Both the position numbers and the translations under genes were made by a program. Positions 53,981 through 62,884 of a stretch of DNA of 64,000 nucleotides are shown here, piece by piece; position 1 is the stretch's first letter, and every line of letters begins with the position of its first letter. Under the pieces are notes generated by a model. That model was not told where the DNA came from, ran no database searches, and saw only the letters and a list, made by a program, of their open reading frames with translations. The stretch comes from Lachnospiraceae bacterium (GTDB taxonomy: Bacteria; Bacillota; Clostridia; Lachnospirales; Lachnospiraceae): positions 14,487-78,486 of the forward strand of contig VSOC01000005.1 of NCBI GenBank assembly GCA_009774615.1, in the 5' to 3' direction.

Positions 53981-54097
53981 TTGCGCAGCTTCCTTCCTGT
54001 TTTTACAATTTTATGTTTCATTTTCTTTATAGAAACTAAATACAATCATAACTGCTTTCAGAAAAAGAATCAAGAGAAACGGCACAAAGAACAAGGA

Positions 54098-54126
54098 TTG
54101 CTTTCAGCAAAGAAATCTGATATAAT
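54098..54126 (+). promoter_or_regulatory. promoter in front of the truncated PTS gene
   Basis: TTGCTT (54098-54103) and TATAAT (54121-54126) are 17 bases apart. It stands only 17 bases before a PTS reading frame that lacks its own start, so the promoter was probably joined to the gene's 3' half by a deletion. Confidence 0.75.
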
Positions 54127-54142
54127 TTCATGAAGCATCCTT

Positions 54143-54568
54143 TTGATAATCTCTGGCAAAGGAATTGACGAGTGGATTTATACTGCCCTGTCGTTTCTTT
54201 TTTCAACGGCCAATGGAGGCGGACTGGCCGGCACCTTGTTTCTGGTATTCGGCATCCATATTTTCTGGTTCTTTGGTATTCATGGCGGAAATGTGATGGA
54301 CAGCATCATGGTCAGCGCTTTCGGCGAAAATCTCATCCATAATACCGACCTGTATGCCTTAAATCACAATGCCTTTGACGAACAGCTTGCCATTATCAGC
54401 AAGGGCTTTTTGGATACTTTTGTATTTATGGGCGGAGCGGGTACATCGCTGTGCATTATTATCGCGGTATTCATTATTGCCAGAAGTCGATATATGCGCA
54501 GCATCGCCAAAATAAGCGGTATATTCACACTCTTCAATATGAATGCAATTGATGCATACGATTCTTAA
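54143..54568 (+). pseudogene. truncated PTS EIIC (lactose/cellobiose type) remnant
   Basis: The frame from about 54146 reads SGKGIDEWIYTALSFLFSTA, then GTLFLVFGIHIFWFFGIHGG and GGAGTSLCIIIAVFIIARSR, followed by GIFTLFNMN, the central membrane segments of a CelB-like EIIC. The normal protein is about 430 residues; here the first 180 or so are missing, there is no ATG (a TTG is the first start-like codon) and after NMN the sequence leaves the family and stops. It is not functional as a transporter. Confidence 0.85.
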
Positions 54569-54785
54569 GTACAGCAGCGAAGTGATCGGCGAATTGCAGC
54601 AAATGAATGGACAACTTCAGGCAACCAGCCATTTCCTTGCAGAAATGGCATCCCATATGTCTAAAGCGGCTGCACAGGTTCGCGATAGGTCGGATGAGTC
54701 CAAAGAAATGATGCAAAAGCTGCGGAAGCTGAATGTGGAAACAAGCCTTTTGAAAGTGAATGTGCTTGAGAACCTTGAAAATTAG
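54543..54785 (+). CDS. coiled-coil ORF of unknown origin, probably a fragment
   Basis: An 80-codon frame overlaps the end of the PTS remnant in another frame. It reads SSEVIGELQQMNGQLQATSH, then MSKAAAQVRDRSDESKEMMQ and KLRKLNVETSLLKVNVLENL, highly helical with heptad-like hydrophobic spacing. A TAG stops it at 54785, but within a 30-bp tandem duplication (54768-54827) the second copy has CAA instead, so the ancestral frame probably continued to 54894 with the end KNLRINKNICPGCTKKPTVQ. No ribosome binding site is obvious. I read it as the 3' end of a larger gene fused to the PTS remnant by deletion. Confidence 0.45.
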   Translation: MQLMHTILKYSSEVIGELQQMNGQLQATSHFLAEMASHMSKAAAQVRDRSDESKEMMQKLRKLNVETSLLKVNVLENLEN

Positions 54786-54827
54786 GTAATTGCGGATGAG
54801 AACCTTGAAAATCAAGTAATTGCGGAT
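54768..54827 (+). repeat. 30-bp tandem duplication carrying a nonsense change
   Basis: GAGAACCTTGAAAATTAGGT and its extension to 54797 is repeated at 54798-54827 with only TTA to TCA-type changes (TTAG becomes TCAA). The first copy has an in-frame TAG, the second CAA. This explains why the coiled-coil frame stops early. Confidence 0.8.
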
Positions 54828-54873
54828 GAGGACAAGAATCTGCGCATAAATAAAAACATTTGCCCTGGTTGCA

Positions 54874-54922
54874 CAAAAAAACCGACGGTCCAGTGATCCC
54901 TTATCTGCACCATCGGTTTTTT
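54874..54922. terminator. bidirectional terminator between the PTS remnant and the AAA operon
   Basis: AAAAAACCGA and TCGGTTTTTT pair perfectly, with GGT/ACC further in, around a 21-base loop. A and T runs on both sides make it useful in both directions. It separates the plus-strand remnants from the minus-strand AAA gene. Confidence 0.8.
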
Positions 54923-54966
54923 CAGCAGTCATAGCATGCTGTCAACTTGCTTTCTTCCTTCTCCAT

Positions 54967-56436
54967 TCACAGGCTCATGTTCTGCATCAGCTTTCGATTA
55001 TATTCATAGTATCGTTCACATACATACTCCCGAAGAAACTGCACGCAGGATGGATTCGTATTCAGTTCCGTAATCCATATAACCATCTCCTGGCTGTCGC
55101 CAAATGCGGCTTCCATAAAGTCAAACCCACACTCAAGCATCCTTCCTGCCCTGGAAAATCCGTCCTCGAATGCATCGCTGTCTTTACCAAATTCCTCCTG
55201 CAGCATTTCCCAGACATTATCTGCATCTTTCCTTTCCTGCCTATAGATAACCTGCTGATAAGCTTCAAGCTTTTTCAGAATTCTCCGGTAAATCAAATCT
55301 TCTTTTTTACTTAAAATTTCCTGCTTTCTTAATCCTTCCCAATCCCTGTTCACCTGGTCAGTTAAAGAATTTACCCGCCTTGCGCCGTCTTCCTCTTCTG
55401 TTTCCCGAAATCCCCGAAGAATCTTCATCAGCCTTCCCATAACCTCTTCCTGCATAAGTACCTCCCCAAACACCGTCCCCAGTCGGGAAAGAAGAAGCCC
55501 GGTAAGGCTTAACCGCTCATCAAAGGCAGCTCTGGAAATCTTATCATAGACGGTTTCTTTTATCTGCCCGGAAAGAATTTCCTCCACCTGATAATCCTTC
55601 TGGTATTTTTCGTAAATCAGCAGATAATTGGCAAAGTCTTTTGCGATTTCCGGGTACTGCAGGTACTGGACAACTACTTCGCGGTCAACCTTTTTTCCGA
55701 TTTTTTCATACACCAAAATCAGCCGGGATAAATCCTCCCACCCCCTTGGCGTGACAAACCGCCTTCCGTCCACGGTCGTTTCTATCTTACAGAAATTCTG
55801 CGGTTTGATGTTTAAATAGGCGAGTACTGCCGGATGCATATTTTCCTGATAAGCATATTCCTTCCACACGGAAAAATCCGGTACAATATCCATTCTCCGG
55901 ATACGGTCAAGTGTTACCACATCGAACTCCCGCACGGATTTATTATACTCCGGCGGATTTCCTGCGGCAACAATCAGCCAGCCTTCCGGTATCCGATGTG
56001 TCCCGAATGTTTTTGCCTGAAGAAACTGAAGCATGGTCGGCGCAAGGGTTTCCGATACACAGTTAATCTCATCAATAAACAAAATCCCTTCTTTAAGCCC
56101 CGTAACTTCCATCTTATCATAAACGGCTCCTACAATCTCGCTCATCGTATATTCCGTAACGGGATATTCCTTCTCCCCATAATTTCGCTTTTCAATCCTC
56201 GGAAGACCCACGGCGCTCTGCCGGGTGTGATGGGTGATCGTATAGGCTACCAGCCCGATTTTACACTCTTTGGCCACCTGCTCCATAATCTGCGTCTTCC
56301 CGACACCCGGCGGCCCGATAAGCAGGATGGGACGCTGCCGGATTACCGGAATCTCATAGTTCCCATAAGCATCCTTCCACAGATAGGCTTCGATTGCATT
56401 TTTTAACTCTTCCTTTGCCCGCTTAATATTGATCAT
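54967..56436 (-). CDS. MoxR-type AAA+ ATPase
   Basis: The 489-residue protein has Walker A GPPGVGKTQIMEQVAKE, Walker B ILFIDEINCVSETLAPTMLQ, sensor 1 WLIVAAGNPPEYNKS and an arginine finger candidate in TLDRIRRMDIV, in the first 260 residues. The C-terminal 200 residues are helical and not assigned. MoxR ATPases with a VWA protein act as chaperone-like machines that insert metals or assemble complexes. It is the last gene after LRR and VWA genes, with 80 bases between. Their joint client is not apparent. Confidence 0.88.
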   Translation of the reverse strand: MINIKRAKEELKNAIEAYLWKDAYGNYEIPVIRQRPILLIGPPGVGKTQIMEQVAKECKIGLVAYTITHHTRQSAVGLPRIEKRNYGEKEYPVTEYTMSEIVGAVYDKMEVTGLKEGILFIDEINCVSETLAPTMLQFLQAKTFGTHRIPEGWLIVAAGNPPEYNKSVREFDVVTLDRIRRMDIVPDFSVWKEYAYQENMHPAVLAYLNIKPQNFCKIETTVDGRRFVTPRGWEDLSRLILVYEKIGKKVDREVVVQYLQYPEIAKDFANYLLIYEKYQKDYQVEEILSGQIKETVYDKISRAAFDERLSLTGLLLSRLGTVFGEVLMQEEVMGRLMKILRGFRETEEEDGARRVNSLTDQVNRDWEGLRKQEILSKKEDLIYRRILKKLEAYQQVIYRQERKDADNVWEMLQEEFGKDSDAFEDGFSRAGRMLECGFDFMEAAFGDSQEMVIWITELNTNPSCVQFLREYVCERYYEYNRKLMQNMSL

Positions 56437-56516
56437 TTTCTTATTCCTCTATTCTTCACCTTAAAATATAGACAAATCTATCTATAATGAGAAATGAATC
56501 TCCTGCATATCTCTTC

Positions 56517-57845
56517 TTATTTATCCACCCGCAGATCCTCTTCCGATAAAACTATCTTCATTGCCCATCCCGGCACGGACAGGTCAGAAAAATGTTCTTC
56601 CACAAACACAAACGCCGTATCATAGTTTGGTTTTTTCAGCGGATAAATTCCCTTCCCGTCAGTGAAATAAATCAGTCCCTTTAAATGCGAAAATTCCTTC
56701 CTCTCCTGCATCTGGCGAACCCAGGCAAAGGCAGGCCGAAAGTCCGTCCCTCCGTGTCCGGCAATGGTAAAATTTTTCATATAATCTTCCATTTCCTCAC
56801 GATTGGTAATCTTCACATCCGACTGAACTTTCTCATCGCACTGCAGAATATGGATATTTACCTGATGAAAAAAACTCTCCGAAGAGGACAGTACGGAACA
56901 GGTTTCCTCTAAAAAGCGCAGCACCAATTCCCCCGAACACGACATTGAAGTATCGATAACAATCACAAAATCCTCAATCCTGTGTACTTCCCTGGTTTCG
57001 AGCGGCTCAATCAAAGGCATATTTCCATACATTTCCAGCCCAAAGGTATAGAAAACCGGGTCAAATGCATCTGGATCTATGGAAACCTCTTCCTTCAGCA
57101 CTGCAAACTTTCGCAGAAAGCCCCGATAATCCACCCTCTCCCGGTTTTCTGCCTGCACCTGCTCCAGTAAATCCCGACTGTCCCCCGACTCATCCTCCGT
57201 CCCAAAGCTTTCCAGTTCTGTCTGCATCCTCTCCCGGTTATCCTTCCACTGGTTCTGACGACGGATAATCTGGCTGTTTGTCTTATCTTCCTCCCAGAGA
57301 TCATGCCCGTCCACAAAAAACTCTGCCTTAAGACGTTCCAACTGCCTTTCGTTCAGTTTCATTTCCACAAGCTTTGAATAAACCCGTTCCGCATTCATCA
57401 CCTTCACTCCCTGATGCAAAAGCCGCTGATACCATTCCCTGCGAAACATAGAAGGCGGACGGCGGATACAGGTTTTCAACAGCCCGTCAATAATGGACTC
57501 CACAGCCATATCACAGGCAAGATGCCAAAGCCCGGCATCCCTCCCCTTTCTCCCGTCCATGTGCCCGAACAGACAGTGCATAACCATGTGCAGATAGGCC
57601 CGGTTGACTTCCTTTCGCCCCTGCGCAAAAAGTTTTATAAGATAATCCGGCTCATAATAAATCATAAAACCATCGGTTGCCGCCCCGTTTCGGTTCCAGT
57701 CCGCTTCAAATCCCAGGCAGCTTAGAGAAATATCCAAATAGCGCATGTGAATATAAAGTTCATTTCTGGACATGGTTAAAATATTCACACAGCGCTCGAC
57801 CATTTCCATCTCCCGAACCTGCTGATCTCTTATCGGATCAATCAT
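56517..57845 (-). CDS. VWA-like domain protein (DUF2201 type)
   Basis: The 442-residue protein has an N-terminal metallopeptidase-like region (residues 60-140, YLHMVMHCLFGHMDGRKGRD, WHLACDMAVESIIDGL) in which the Glu expected for a HExxH motif is replaced, so it is probably not catalytic. The C-terminal 290-440 is a VWA-like domain with the MIDAS motif DTSMSCSG and the downstream GGTDFRPAF threonine-aspartate pair. It lies between the LRR gene (41 bases) and the MoxR ATPase gene (80 bases), the usual MoxR-VWA pairing. Confidence 0.88.
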   Translation of the reverse strand: MIDPIRDQQVREMEMVERCVNILTMSRNELYIHMRYLDISLSCLGFEADWNRNGAATDGFMIYYEPDYLIKLFAQGRKEVNRAYLHMVMHCLFGHMDGRKGRDAGLWHLACDMAVESIIDGLLKTCIRRPPSMFRREWYQRLLHQGVKVMNAERVYSKLVEMKLNERQLERLKAEFFVDGHDLWEEDKTNSQIIRRQNQWKDNRERMQTELESFGTEDESGDSRDLLEQVQAENRERVDYRGFLRKFAVLKEEVSIDPDAFDPVFYTFGLEMYGNMPLIEPLETREVHRIEDFVIVIDTSMSCSGELVLRFLEETCSVLSSSESFFHQVNIHILQCDEKVQSDVKITNREEMEDYMKNFTIAGHGGTDFRPAFAWVRQMQERKEFSHLKGLIYFTDGKGIYPLKKPNYDTAFVFVEEHFSDLSVPGWAMKIVLSEEDLRVDK

Positions 57846-57886
57846 TCACCCCATCTCCTTTCCCAAAGTCCTTCCGGAAACCATAT

Positions 57887-58930
57887 TCACAACACAAATC
57901 TTTTTCTCCTTCCGCCAGGTTCAGCCCTCCTTCGTCCAAGTTCCATCAGTATCCCCATGGCCAGAGGATTTCCTTTCTTCCCGGCTTCGTCAAGCATAGC
58001 CTCCATGCATTTTTTCGTACACCACGAAGCATTCCCTGCAAATGTTAAAATATCTGTCATCTCTTCCCGGCAGCGAAAAGCAAGGCTTATAATCTCTCCT
58101 CCGTGCTCCTTAAGATATTCTTCATACACCCGCCTCCGTTCCCCGCCAAGCTGATGCGGAAAACGCAGCCTTCCCAGGGCCAGTTCCGTCACCAGTTCCC
58201 CGCTCTCCTGCACCTGTATATGTGCAAACAGCTTATCATACGCCGGATACTGAAGCTGTGTCCCGCTAAACGCATTGCGGTAGCGGTGTCCGCAGCCATG
58301 CATTTCCTGGGTCAGAATCCGTGCAGGTGTATTTTCTATGGCCTCTTCAAAATACTCCGGAAAAATAAGACTTGCCTGCATACCGCCTTTTTCATCATAA
58401 ACCTTCACCCGAAGCGTCTGCCGGAGTTCTGCAAGAACCTCTTTCAGGCAGGATTTCTTTTCCGGCACCATCCGAATATCCAGTTCTCTAATCCCCGAAC
58501 ATCCGGTAAACAATCCTGCCCCCAAATCAAAAATCGTGCTGTAAACGGTAAGCTTTGCCAGCTTCTCGCAGAGGTAAAAAGCATAAGCCCCAATTTTTCT
58601 CACCCCTTCCGGCAAAGAAACCGACTGCAGGTTCCTGGCACAAATCACCGGCGTTCCATCCTCCAAAGCTTCCAAATCCAGCAAATCTTCCTGACATTCT
58701 TCCCATTCCCACGCTTCTCTGTCTGCATCTTCCCCGCTGATATCTTCCCGAACCTGCACAAGGTACTTCACCCCTGACTGCCGCCTGCGCACAATATCGG
58801 CAAAGGCATAAGCCCCGATTTCCCTTACTTCCTTCCCCTGAATCTTTTCCGGAATCTCCACCTGACCATCATAGCCAAAACACCGAAGGATACAGACACC
58901 CTCCCGCCCCATAGCACAAATCAATTTCAT
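57887..58930 (-). CDS. leucine-rich-repeat (BspA-type) protein of unknown function
   Basis: The 347-residue protein has no signal peptide. Early residues carry BspA-type repeats (KEVREIGAYAFADIV at 35-50, then SVSLPEGVRKIGAYAFYLCE and LTVYSTIFDLGAGLFTGC), which bind partner proteins in many contexts. The C-terminal 180 residues (YEEYLKEHGGEIISLAFRCR, MEAMLDEAGKKGNPLAMGIL) are unassigned. It precedes the VWA and MoxR genes by 41 bases and is probably translated from the same message, so it may be the adaptor of that complex. GAGG upstream of the ATG is the binding site. Confidence 0.72.
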   Translation of the reverse strand: MKLICAMGREGVCILRCFGYDGQVEIPEKIQGKEVREIGAYAFADIVRRRQSGVKYLVQVREDISGEDADREAWEWEECQEDLLDLEALEDGTPVICARNLQSVSLPEGVRKIGAYAFYLCEKLAKLTVYSTIFDLGAGLFTGCSGIRELDIRMVPEKKSCLKEVLAELRQTLRVKVYDEKGGMQASLIFPEYFEEAIENTPARILTQEMHGCGHRYRNAFSGTQLQYPAYDKLFAHIQVQESGELVTELALGRLRFPHQLGGERRRVYEEYLKEHGGEIISLAFRCREEMTDILTFAGNASWCTKKCMEAMLDEAGKKGNPLAMGILMELGRRRAEPGGRRKRFVL

Positions 58931-58975
58931 CTTTTACCTCAGTATCATAAATCTTTCTGTTATTGATTATGTCGG

Positions 58976-59827
58976 CTACATAACCTCAGCTTCAAGTTCC
59001 TTTAATTCGTCAAATGATAATGTCGGAATACATTCTGCAATTTCATCAAGTGACATTTTCCCTTTCTTTATAAGTCTTTCTGCTGTTTCTCTCGCCTCAT
59101 CATGCCGTTCACTCTTAATAAACGACTTCATTATCTGTTCTTCATCAAACAAACTCATCATAATCGTTACAACCTCCTTTTCCCTGTCAAGCAGATATTC
59201 TCTTAAAACATTCCTATCCTTGCATATACGTATAGTTTCCATAATCGCCTTTTGTTTCATTCCATGCTGTTTTGTCTGCTCATCAAAAACCTTACAGAAC
59301 ACAATGTACTGATTAATGATGTCATCTGTATTGCCTTCATAAATAACCTTTGCTTTTACTTCAATGTCAATCTCCTCACCCTGAAAAAATTCTCTTGACA
59401 AAAATACTTTATCCGGCTTTCGCCCTTTGTTTCCTGTAAAGATCACATAAAGTTCTGGCTTTGGCATTTTCACTTTCTTACTCTTGTAATAGTTTTGGCT
59501 GGTGCGCTGAAAATATTCGTGATAGCTCTGCGCCATATACAGCAAAACTCTTACTAAAATGTTCATTGTCCATGTAGACTGTGCTTCTATGAGGATCATC
59601 AACTTATTATTGACAATAAAACCCAAGTCATTATATAAATTATCAGTCAACACATTTTCTATCGTTACATCCGTTAGCGAGTCTTCTGTAGCTGTGGTAT
59701 CTTCCGGATGAAGTGTTTTATACAACCTTAACAGATGACTCTTATTTTGAAAAAGGTCAAGAAATACACTGTTTTTTGCAGTACGTTTTGCCATGATTTC
59801 CTGTGTTTGCTTTGTATCTTCCTGCAC
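58976..59827 (-). CDS. Rpn family recombination-promoting nuclease/putative transposase
   Basis: The 283-residue product matches the PD-(D/E)XK nuclease family also called RpnA or transposase_31: NSVFLDLFQNKSHLLRLYKT, the active-site strand LMILIEAQSTWTMNILVRVL and MAQSYHEYFQRTSQNYYKSK, followed by DIEVKAKVIYEGNTDDIINQ. The C-terminal part is a helical tail (MKSFIKSERHDEARETAERL, then a Glu/Leu-rich end). I take the GTG at 59827 as start because GAGG lies eight bases upstream. Members are common, often as decaying copies. This one is AT-rich relative to its neighbours, suggesting gain by transfer. It has its own promoter at 59890-59918. Confidence 0.87.
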   Translation of the reverse strand: MQEDTKQTQEIMAKRTAKNSVFLDLFQNKSHLLRLYKTLHPEDTTATEDSLTDVTIENVLTDNLYNDLGFIVNNKLMILIEAQSTWTMNILVRVLLYMAQSYHEYFQRTSQNYYKSKKVKMPKPELYVIFTGNKGRKPDKVFLSREFFQGEEIDIEVKAKVIYEGNTDDIINQYIVFCKVFDEQTKQHGMKQKAIMETIRICKDRNVLREYLLDREKEVVTIMMSLFDEEQIMKSFIKSERHDEARETAERLIKKGKMSLDEIAECIPTLSFDELKELEAEVM

Positions 59828-59889
59828 TTTTATCACCTCAATTTCTAAAAAACTACAGCAAAAATATGATATCGCTTACTCTCATCACA

Positions 59890-59918
59890 ATTATACAAAA
59901 AAAAGTCTGTCTTTACAA
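59890..59918 (-). promoter_or_regulatory. promoter of the Rpn nuclease gene
   Basis: On the minus strand TTGTAA (59913-59918) and TATAAT (59890-59895) are 17 bases apart, followed by about 55 bases of leader. Confidence 0.75.
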
Positions 59919-59937
59919 TAAATTTCACATGAATATT

Positions 59938-59975
59938 AAAAGGCAGCGAATAATCTGCGAAGATAAAACGCTGCC
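59938..59975 (-). terminator. terminator of the tct/MBL operon
   Basis: On the minus strand GGCAGCG and CGCTGCC pair around an inner ATCT-TCGC-AGAT hairpin, followed by TTTTAAT. It lies about 60 bases after the MBL gene and separates it from the Rpn promoter. Confidence 0.72.
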
Positions 59976-60035
59976 AAAAGTATAAAATATTCCGTTTTAA
60001 TATCCCTGCTTTATCATAATATCGAACTGCAAAAC

Positions 60036-60869
60036 CTACATCAACACCTTCACCTGCCGCACCCGTTCATCAATAAAGTCTGCCCAAACCGTATCATCCA
60101 GGTAAGGCTGGCTTTCATCGGTATATGTACCTGCCCGGTCTGTAATCAAAATTTGGTTGGGATGACTTGGCAGGGCAATATCGACGTGAATTGCCTTCAG
60201 CTTTTCGGCATCGTCAAAAAATTTCCGGCGCAGATACGGGGTAAGGTATTTGCTTTGTGCATAATACTCATCGTTCATGGTATTTGCTCCCACGCCTCCA
60301 TGCATGGCAATCTGATAGATTTTTCCGTTGACCGGATTTTTCTCCTCCCAGAAGAAACTTGTACAGCCAATCGTATGCCCCGGGGTAAGCATGGTGCGGA
60401 CAGAAATATCTCCCAGTTTAACCGGACAGTCATCCGAATAAAACGCATCTACAGTAAATTCCTGCGGATGAGAATCTTTATCTAAAACCAAAGTTTCTTC
60501 CGGGCAGGCTTTCATAAACTCCCAGTCCTCCTTCGACATATAAAGCTTTGCTCCGGTCAGTTCTTTCATGGCACGCGCAGCCCCTGTATGATCAAAATGC
60601 GCATGGCTGAGCAGAATTTTTTTAATATCCTTTAGCGAAAATCCCAACTGATAAATCGAATATACCAACAAATATAAACTTTCGGGAATTGCCGTATCAA
60701 TTAAAATCAATCCATCTCCCGTATCAATTAAGTAACAGCCCACCCAGGTCTGCCCGGCTACATACCAGGTTCGCGGGGATACCTGAAAAGGTTCTATCGC
60801 CAGGCTCCACGGCTGATAAGCGAGAAGTTCCACCGGATTCTTAATTGCCGGGCTGCATTGAAATGACAT
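60036..60869 (-). CDS. metallo-beta-lactamase-fold hydrolase
   Basis: A 277-residue protein of the MBL fold: metal motif SHAHFDHTGAARAMKEL (HxHxDH), second-site His in MLTPGHTIGCTSFF and a late His in VDIALPSHPNQILIT. The general layout is like class B3 beta-lactamases and glyoxalase II-like enzymes, but no signal peptide is present, so it is cytosolic. It starts six bases after tctA and overlaps in expression with the tricarboxylate transporter, so its substrate may be a product related to the imported acid. Function unknown. Confidence 0.85.
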   Translation of the reverse strand: MSFQCSPAIKNPVELLAYQPWSLAIEPFQVSPRTWYVAGQTWVGCYLIDTGDGLILIDTAIPESLYLLVYSIYQLGFSLKDIKKILLSHAHFDHTGAARAMKELTGAKLYMSKEDWEFMKACPEETLVLDKDSHPQEFTVDAFYSDDCPVKLGDISVRTMLTPGHTIGCTSFFWEEKNPVNGKIYQIAMHGGVGANTMNDEYYAQSKYLTPYLRRKFFDDAEKLKAIHVDIALPSHPNQILITDRAGTYTDESQPYLDDTVWADFIDERVRQVKVLM

Positions 60870-60875
60870 CTCGAA

Positions 60876-62372
60876 TCAATCTCCTTTCTTTCCCTTCATC
60901 CTTTCCATCCCCATCCGCAGCAGGGGTGAGAAAATGCAAAGGATTCCAATAATCATCAGCACACAGGAAATCGGCCGGGTGAAGAAGGCAGCCGCACTTC
61001 CGGAATACTGGAACGACTTTAACATATTGCTCTCTAAGGTAGGCCCAAGGATAAAGGCCAGAATCAAAGGCGCTGTAGGCAGTCCGCCGTAACTCATCAA
61101 TATACCGATGCACACGAACACCAGCATCATCCCGCATTTATAAAGGCTGCTGGAATCCACATAGGCGCTGACGAAGGAAATAATAATTAACGCCGGATAC
61201 ATATAGTGATAGGGCACCTTTAAAATCAGCGGAAATACCCGCATTCCCAGAGCCTGAAGCACTAAAACCACCAGGGCGCAGACCATAACGGTTGCAAACA
61301 TCAGATAAACCACGTTCCCGCTGTTTTTAAATACCATCGGCCCCATCTCCAGTCCGTGGATGGTCAGAGCACCGATAAGCAGGGCGGTGGTGGAATCTCC
61401 GGGAATCCCCAGAGCCGCCATGGGTATCATCGAACCGCCGATGGCGGCATTATTCGATACCTCGGAAGCCCAGATACCATCCGGACATCCTTTTCCAAAC
61501 ATCTCCGGTGTCTTGGAAGCATTTCTTGCGCTGGAATAGGCAACCAGGTTGGAAAGCCCGGCACCCATACCCGGCAGAAAGCCGATGCCCAGTCCGATAG
61601 CAAAGGAACGAACGATATTGACCGCCTGTGCAGCGATTTCCTTTACCGTGATTCCCAGCCCCTTAATGGACTTGGTATCCACATCCGGAAGCGCGCCGAA
61701 ACCTTTTCCATACTCTTCCACAATCCTTGCCACACCAAAGATACCAATCAGTACAATGGTCATGCCAAGACCGCTCATCAGATACATATTGTCAAAGACA
61801 AACCGCGGTTCGGCGTCAATCGGCGAAAAACCTACGGAAGCAAACAAAAGACCGATGGAAGCCGAAGCAAGCCCCTTAAACATATTCCCTTTTGAAATGG
61901 CAAGTACCATGGTAATTGCCACAAAACACAGGGAAAAATACTCCCACGGCCCCAGGGCAAAAGCGACGTCGGCAATTTTCTGGCTTAACAGCGCGGCAAA
62001 AAAAGCACTGAAAAATGTTCCCACAAAGGAGGCAACCATACCGATGGCCAGGGCTTTTCCTGCTTTTCCTGCCTGTGCCATGGGATAACCGTCATAGCAG
62101 GTTGCAACGGAAGATGCCGAACCGGGGATTCCCAAAAGCACGGAGCCGATAAAGGAACCAGAACATCCTCCCACCCAGAGGGCAATCAGGAAGATAACTG
62201 CAGGGCCGGCCTGCATCGAATAGGTGAGCGGCATAAAGAGCATAACCGCCAGTGTACCGGAAAGCCCGGGAATCGCTCCGAAAATCAGACCGATAACTGT
62301 TGCGCCGAACAAAAGCACCAGGTTAAAGGGCTGAACAATCTGACTCATAATATAGGGTATAAATTCTAACAT
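60876..62372 (-). CDS. tctA: tripartite tricarboxylate transporter large permease TctA
   Basis: The 498-residue integral membrane protein is the permease of the tripartite tricarboxylate transporter family. It has around 11 helices and family motifs including GLIFGAIPGLSGTLAVMLFM, GIPGSASSVATCYDGYPMAQ and YSSARNASKTPEMFGKGCPD. The Gly/Pro-rich first loop is a hallmark of substrate translocation. It lies 13 bases after tctB and is followed by the MBL gene. Confidence 0.94.
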   Translation of the reverse strand: MLEFIPYIMSQIVQPFNLVLLFGATVIGLIFGAIPGLSGTLAVMLFMPLTYSMQAGPAVIFLIALWVGGCSGSFIGSVLLGIPGSASSVATCYDGYPMAQAGKAGKALAIGMVASFVGTFFSAFFAALLSQKIADVAFALGPWEYFSLCFVAITMVLAISKGNMFKGLASASIGLLFASVGFSPIDAEPRFVFDNMYLMSGLGMTIVLIGIFGVARIVEEYGKGFGALPDVDTKSIKGLGITVKEIAAQAVNIVRSFAIGLGIGFLPGMGAGLSNLVAYSSARNASKTPEMFGKGCPDGIWASEVSNNAAIGGSMIPMAALGIPGDSTTALLIGALTIHGLEMGPMVFKNSGNVVYLMFATVMVCALVVLVLQALGMRVFPLILKVPYHYMYPALIIISFVSAYVDSSSLYKCGMMLVFVCIGILMSYGGLPTAPLILAFILGPTLESNMLKSFQYSGSAAAFFTRPISCVLMIIGILCIFSPLLRMGMERMKGKKGD

Positions 62373-62385
62373 TGCTCTCCCCTCC

Positions 62386-62850
62386 TTATCCGAACAGCAT
62401 ACCGCCCGGCAGGGTTAAGCCGAAGGCGAATACGTAGATAACATAAATAATCACAGCTACAGCTACCGAAAAAATAATTCTTCCCTTCAGGCTCGTCTGG
62501 CTTCCCCGGGCAAACATCGTCGTCAGTATGTACAGAATTACCGGTGTGGCGATAAGATAGCCGACCGCCGTCATCGCAGCAATATAGGCAGCAATCACGG
62601 CCAGGGTAATGCCGATCCGAATCCATCCGGCCTTAACCATATAGACCTTTTCTTCTTTTTTGCTCATTGTCCCGTTGACCAATATTCCAAGCCCGCAGAC
62701 CGCAAACCCGAATGCTGCGATGGTCGGCAGCATCCTTGGCCCCGGGTAGGCACCGGTAATGGGGATGGAAAAGGAGGTTGTCATCATAAATACAACAATC
62801 CCAAGAAGAATCAACACTGCACCGGTAAGCTGATCTCTTTTTATCTTCAT
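62386..62850 (-). CDS. tctB: tripartite tricarboxylate transporter small permease TctB
   Basis: The 154-residue protein has four membrane helices (about 10-28, 38-58, 76-102 and 122-145), including LTGAVLILLGIVVFMMTTSF, consistent with TctB. It sits between tctC and tctA with short gaps, the usual gene order for the family. Confidence 0.9.
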   Translation of the reverse strand: MKIKRDQLTGAVLILLGIVVFMMTTSFSIPITGAYPGPRMLPTIAAFGFAVCGLGILVNGTMSKKEEKVYMVKAGWIRIGITLAVIAAYIAAMTAVGYLIATPVILYILTTMFARGSQTSLKGRIIFSVAVAVIIYVIYVFAFGLTLPGGMLFG

Positions 62851-62884
62851 CCTGTCCTTCCTTTCTCTATCTGCTTTGGAGTTC

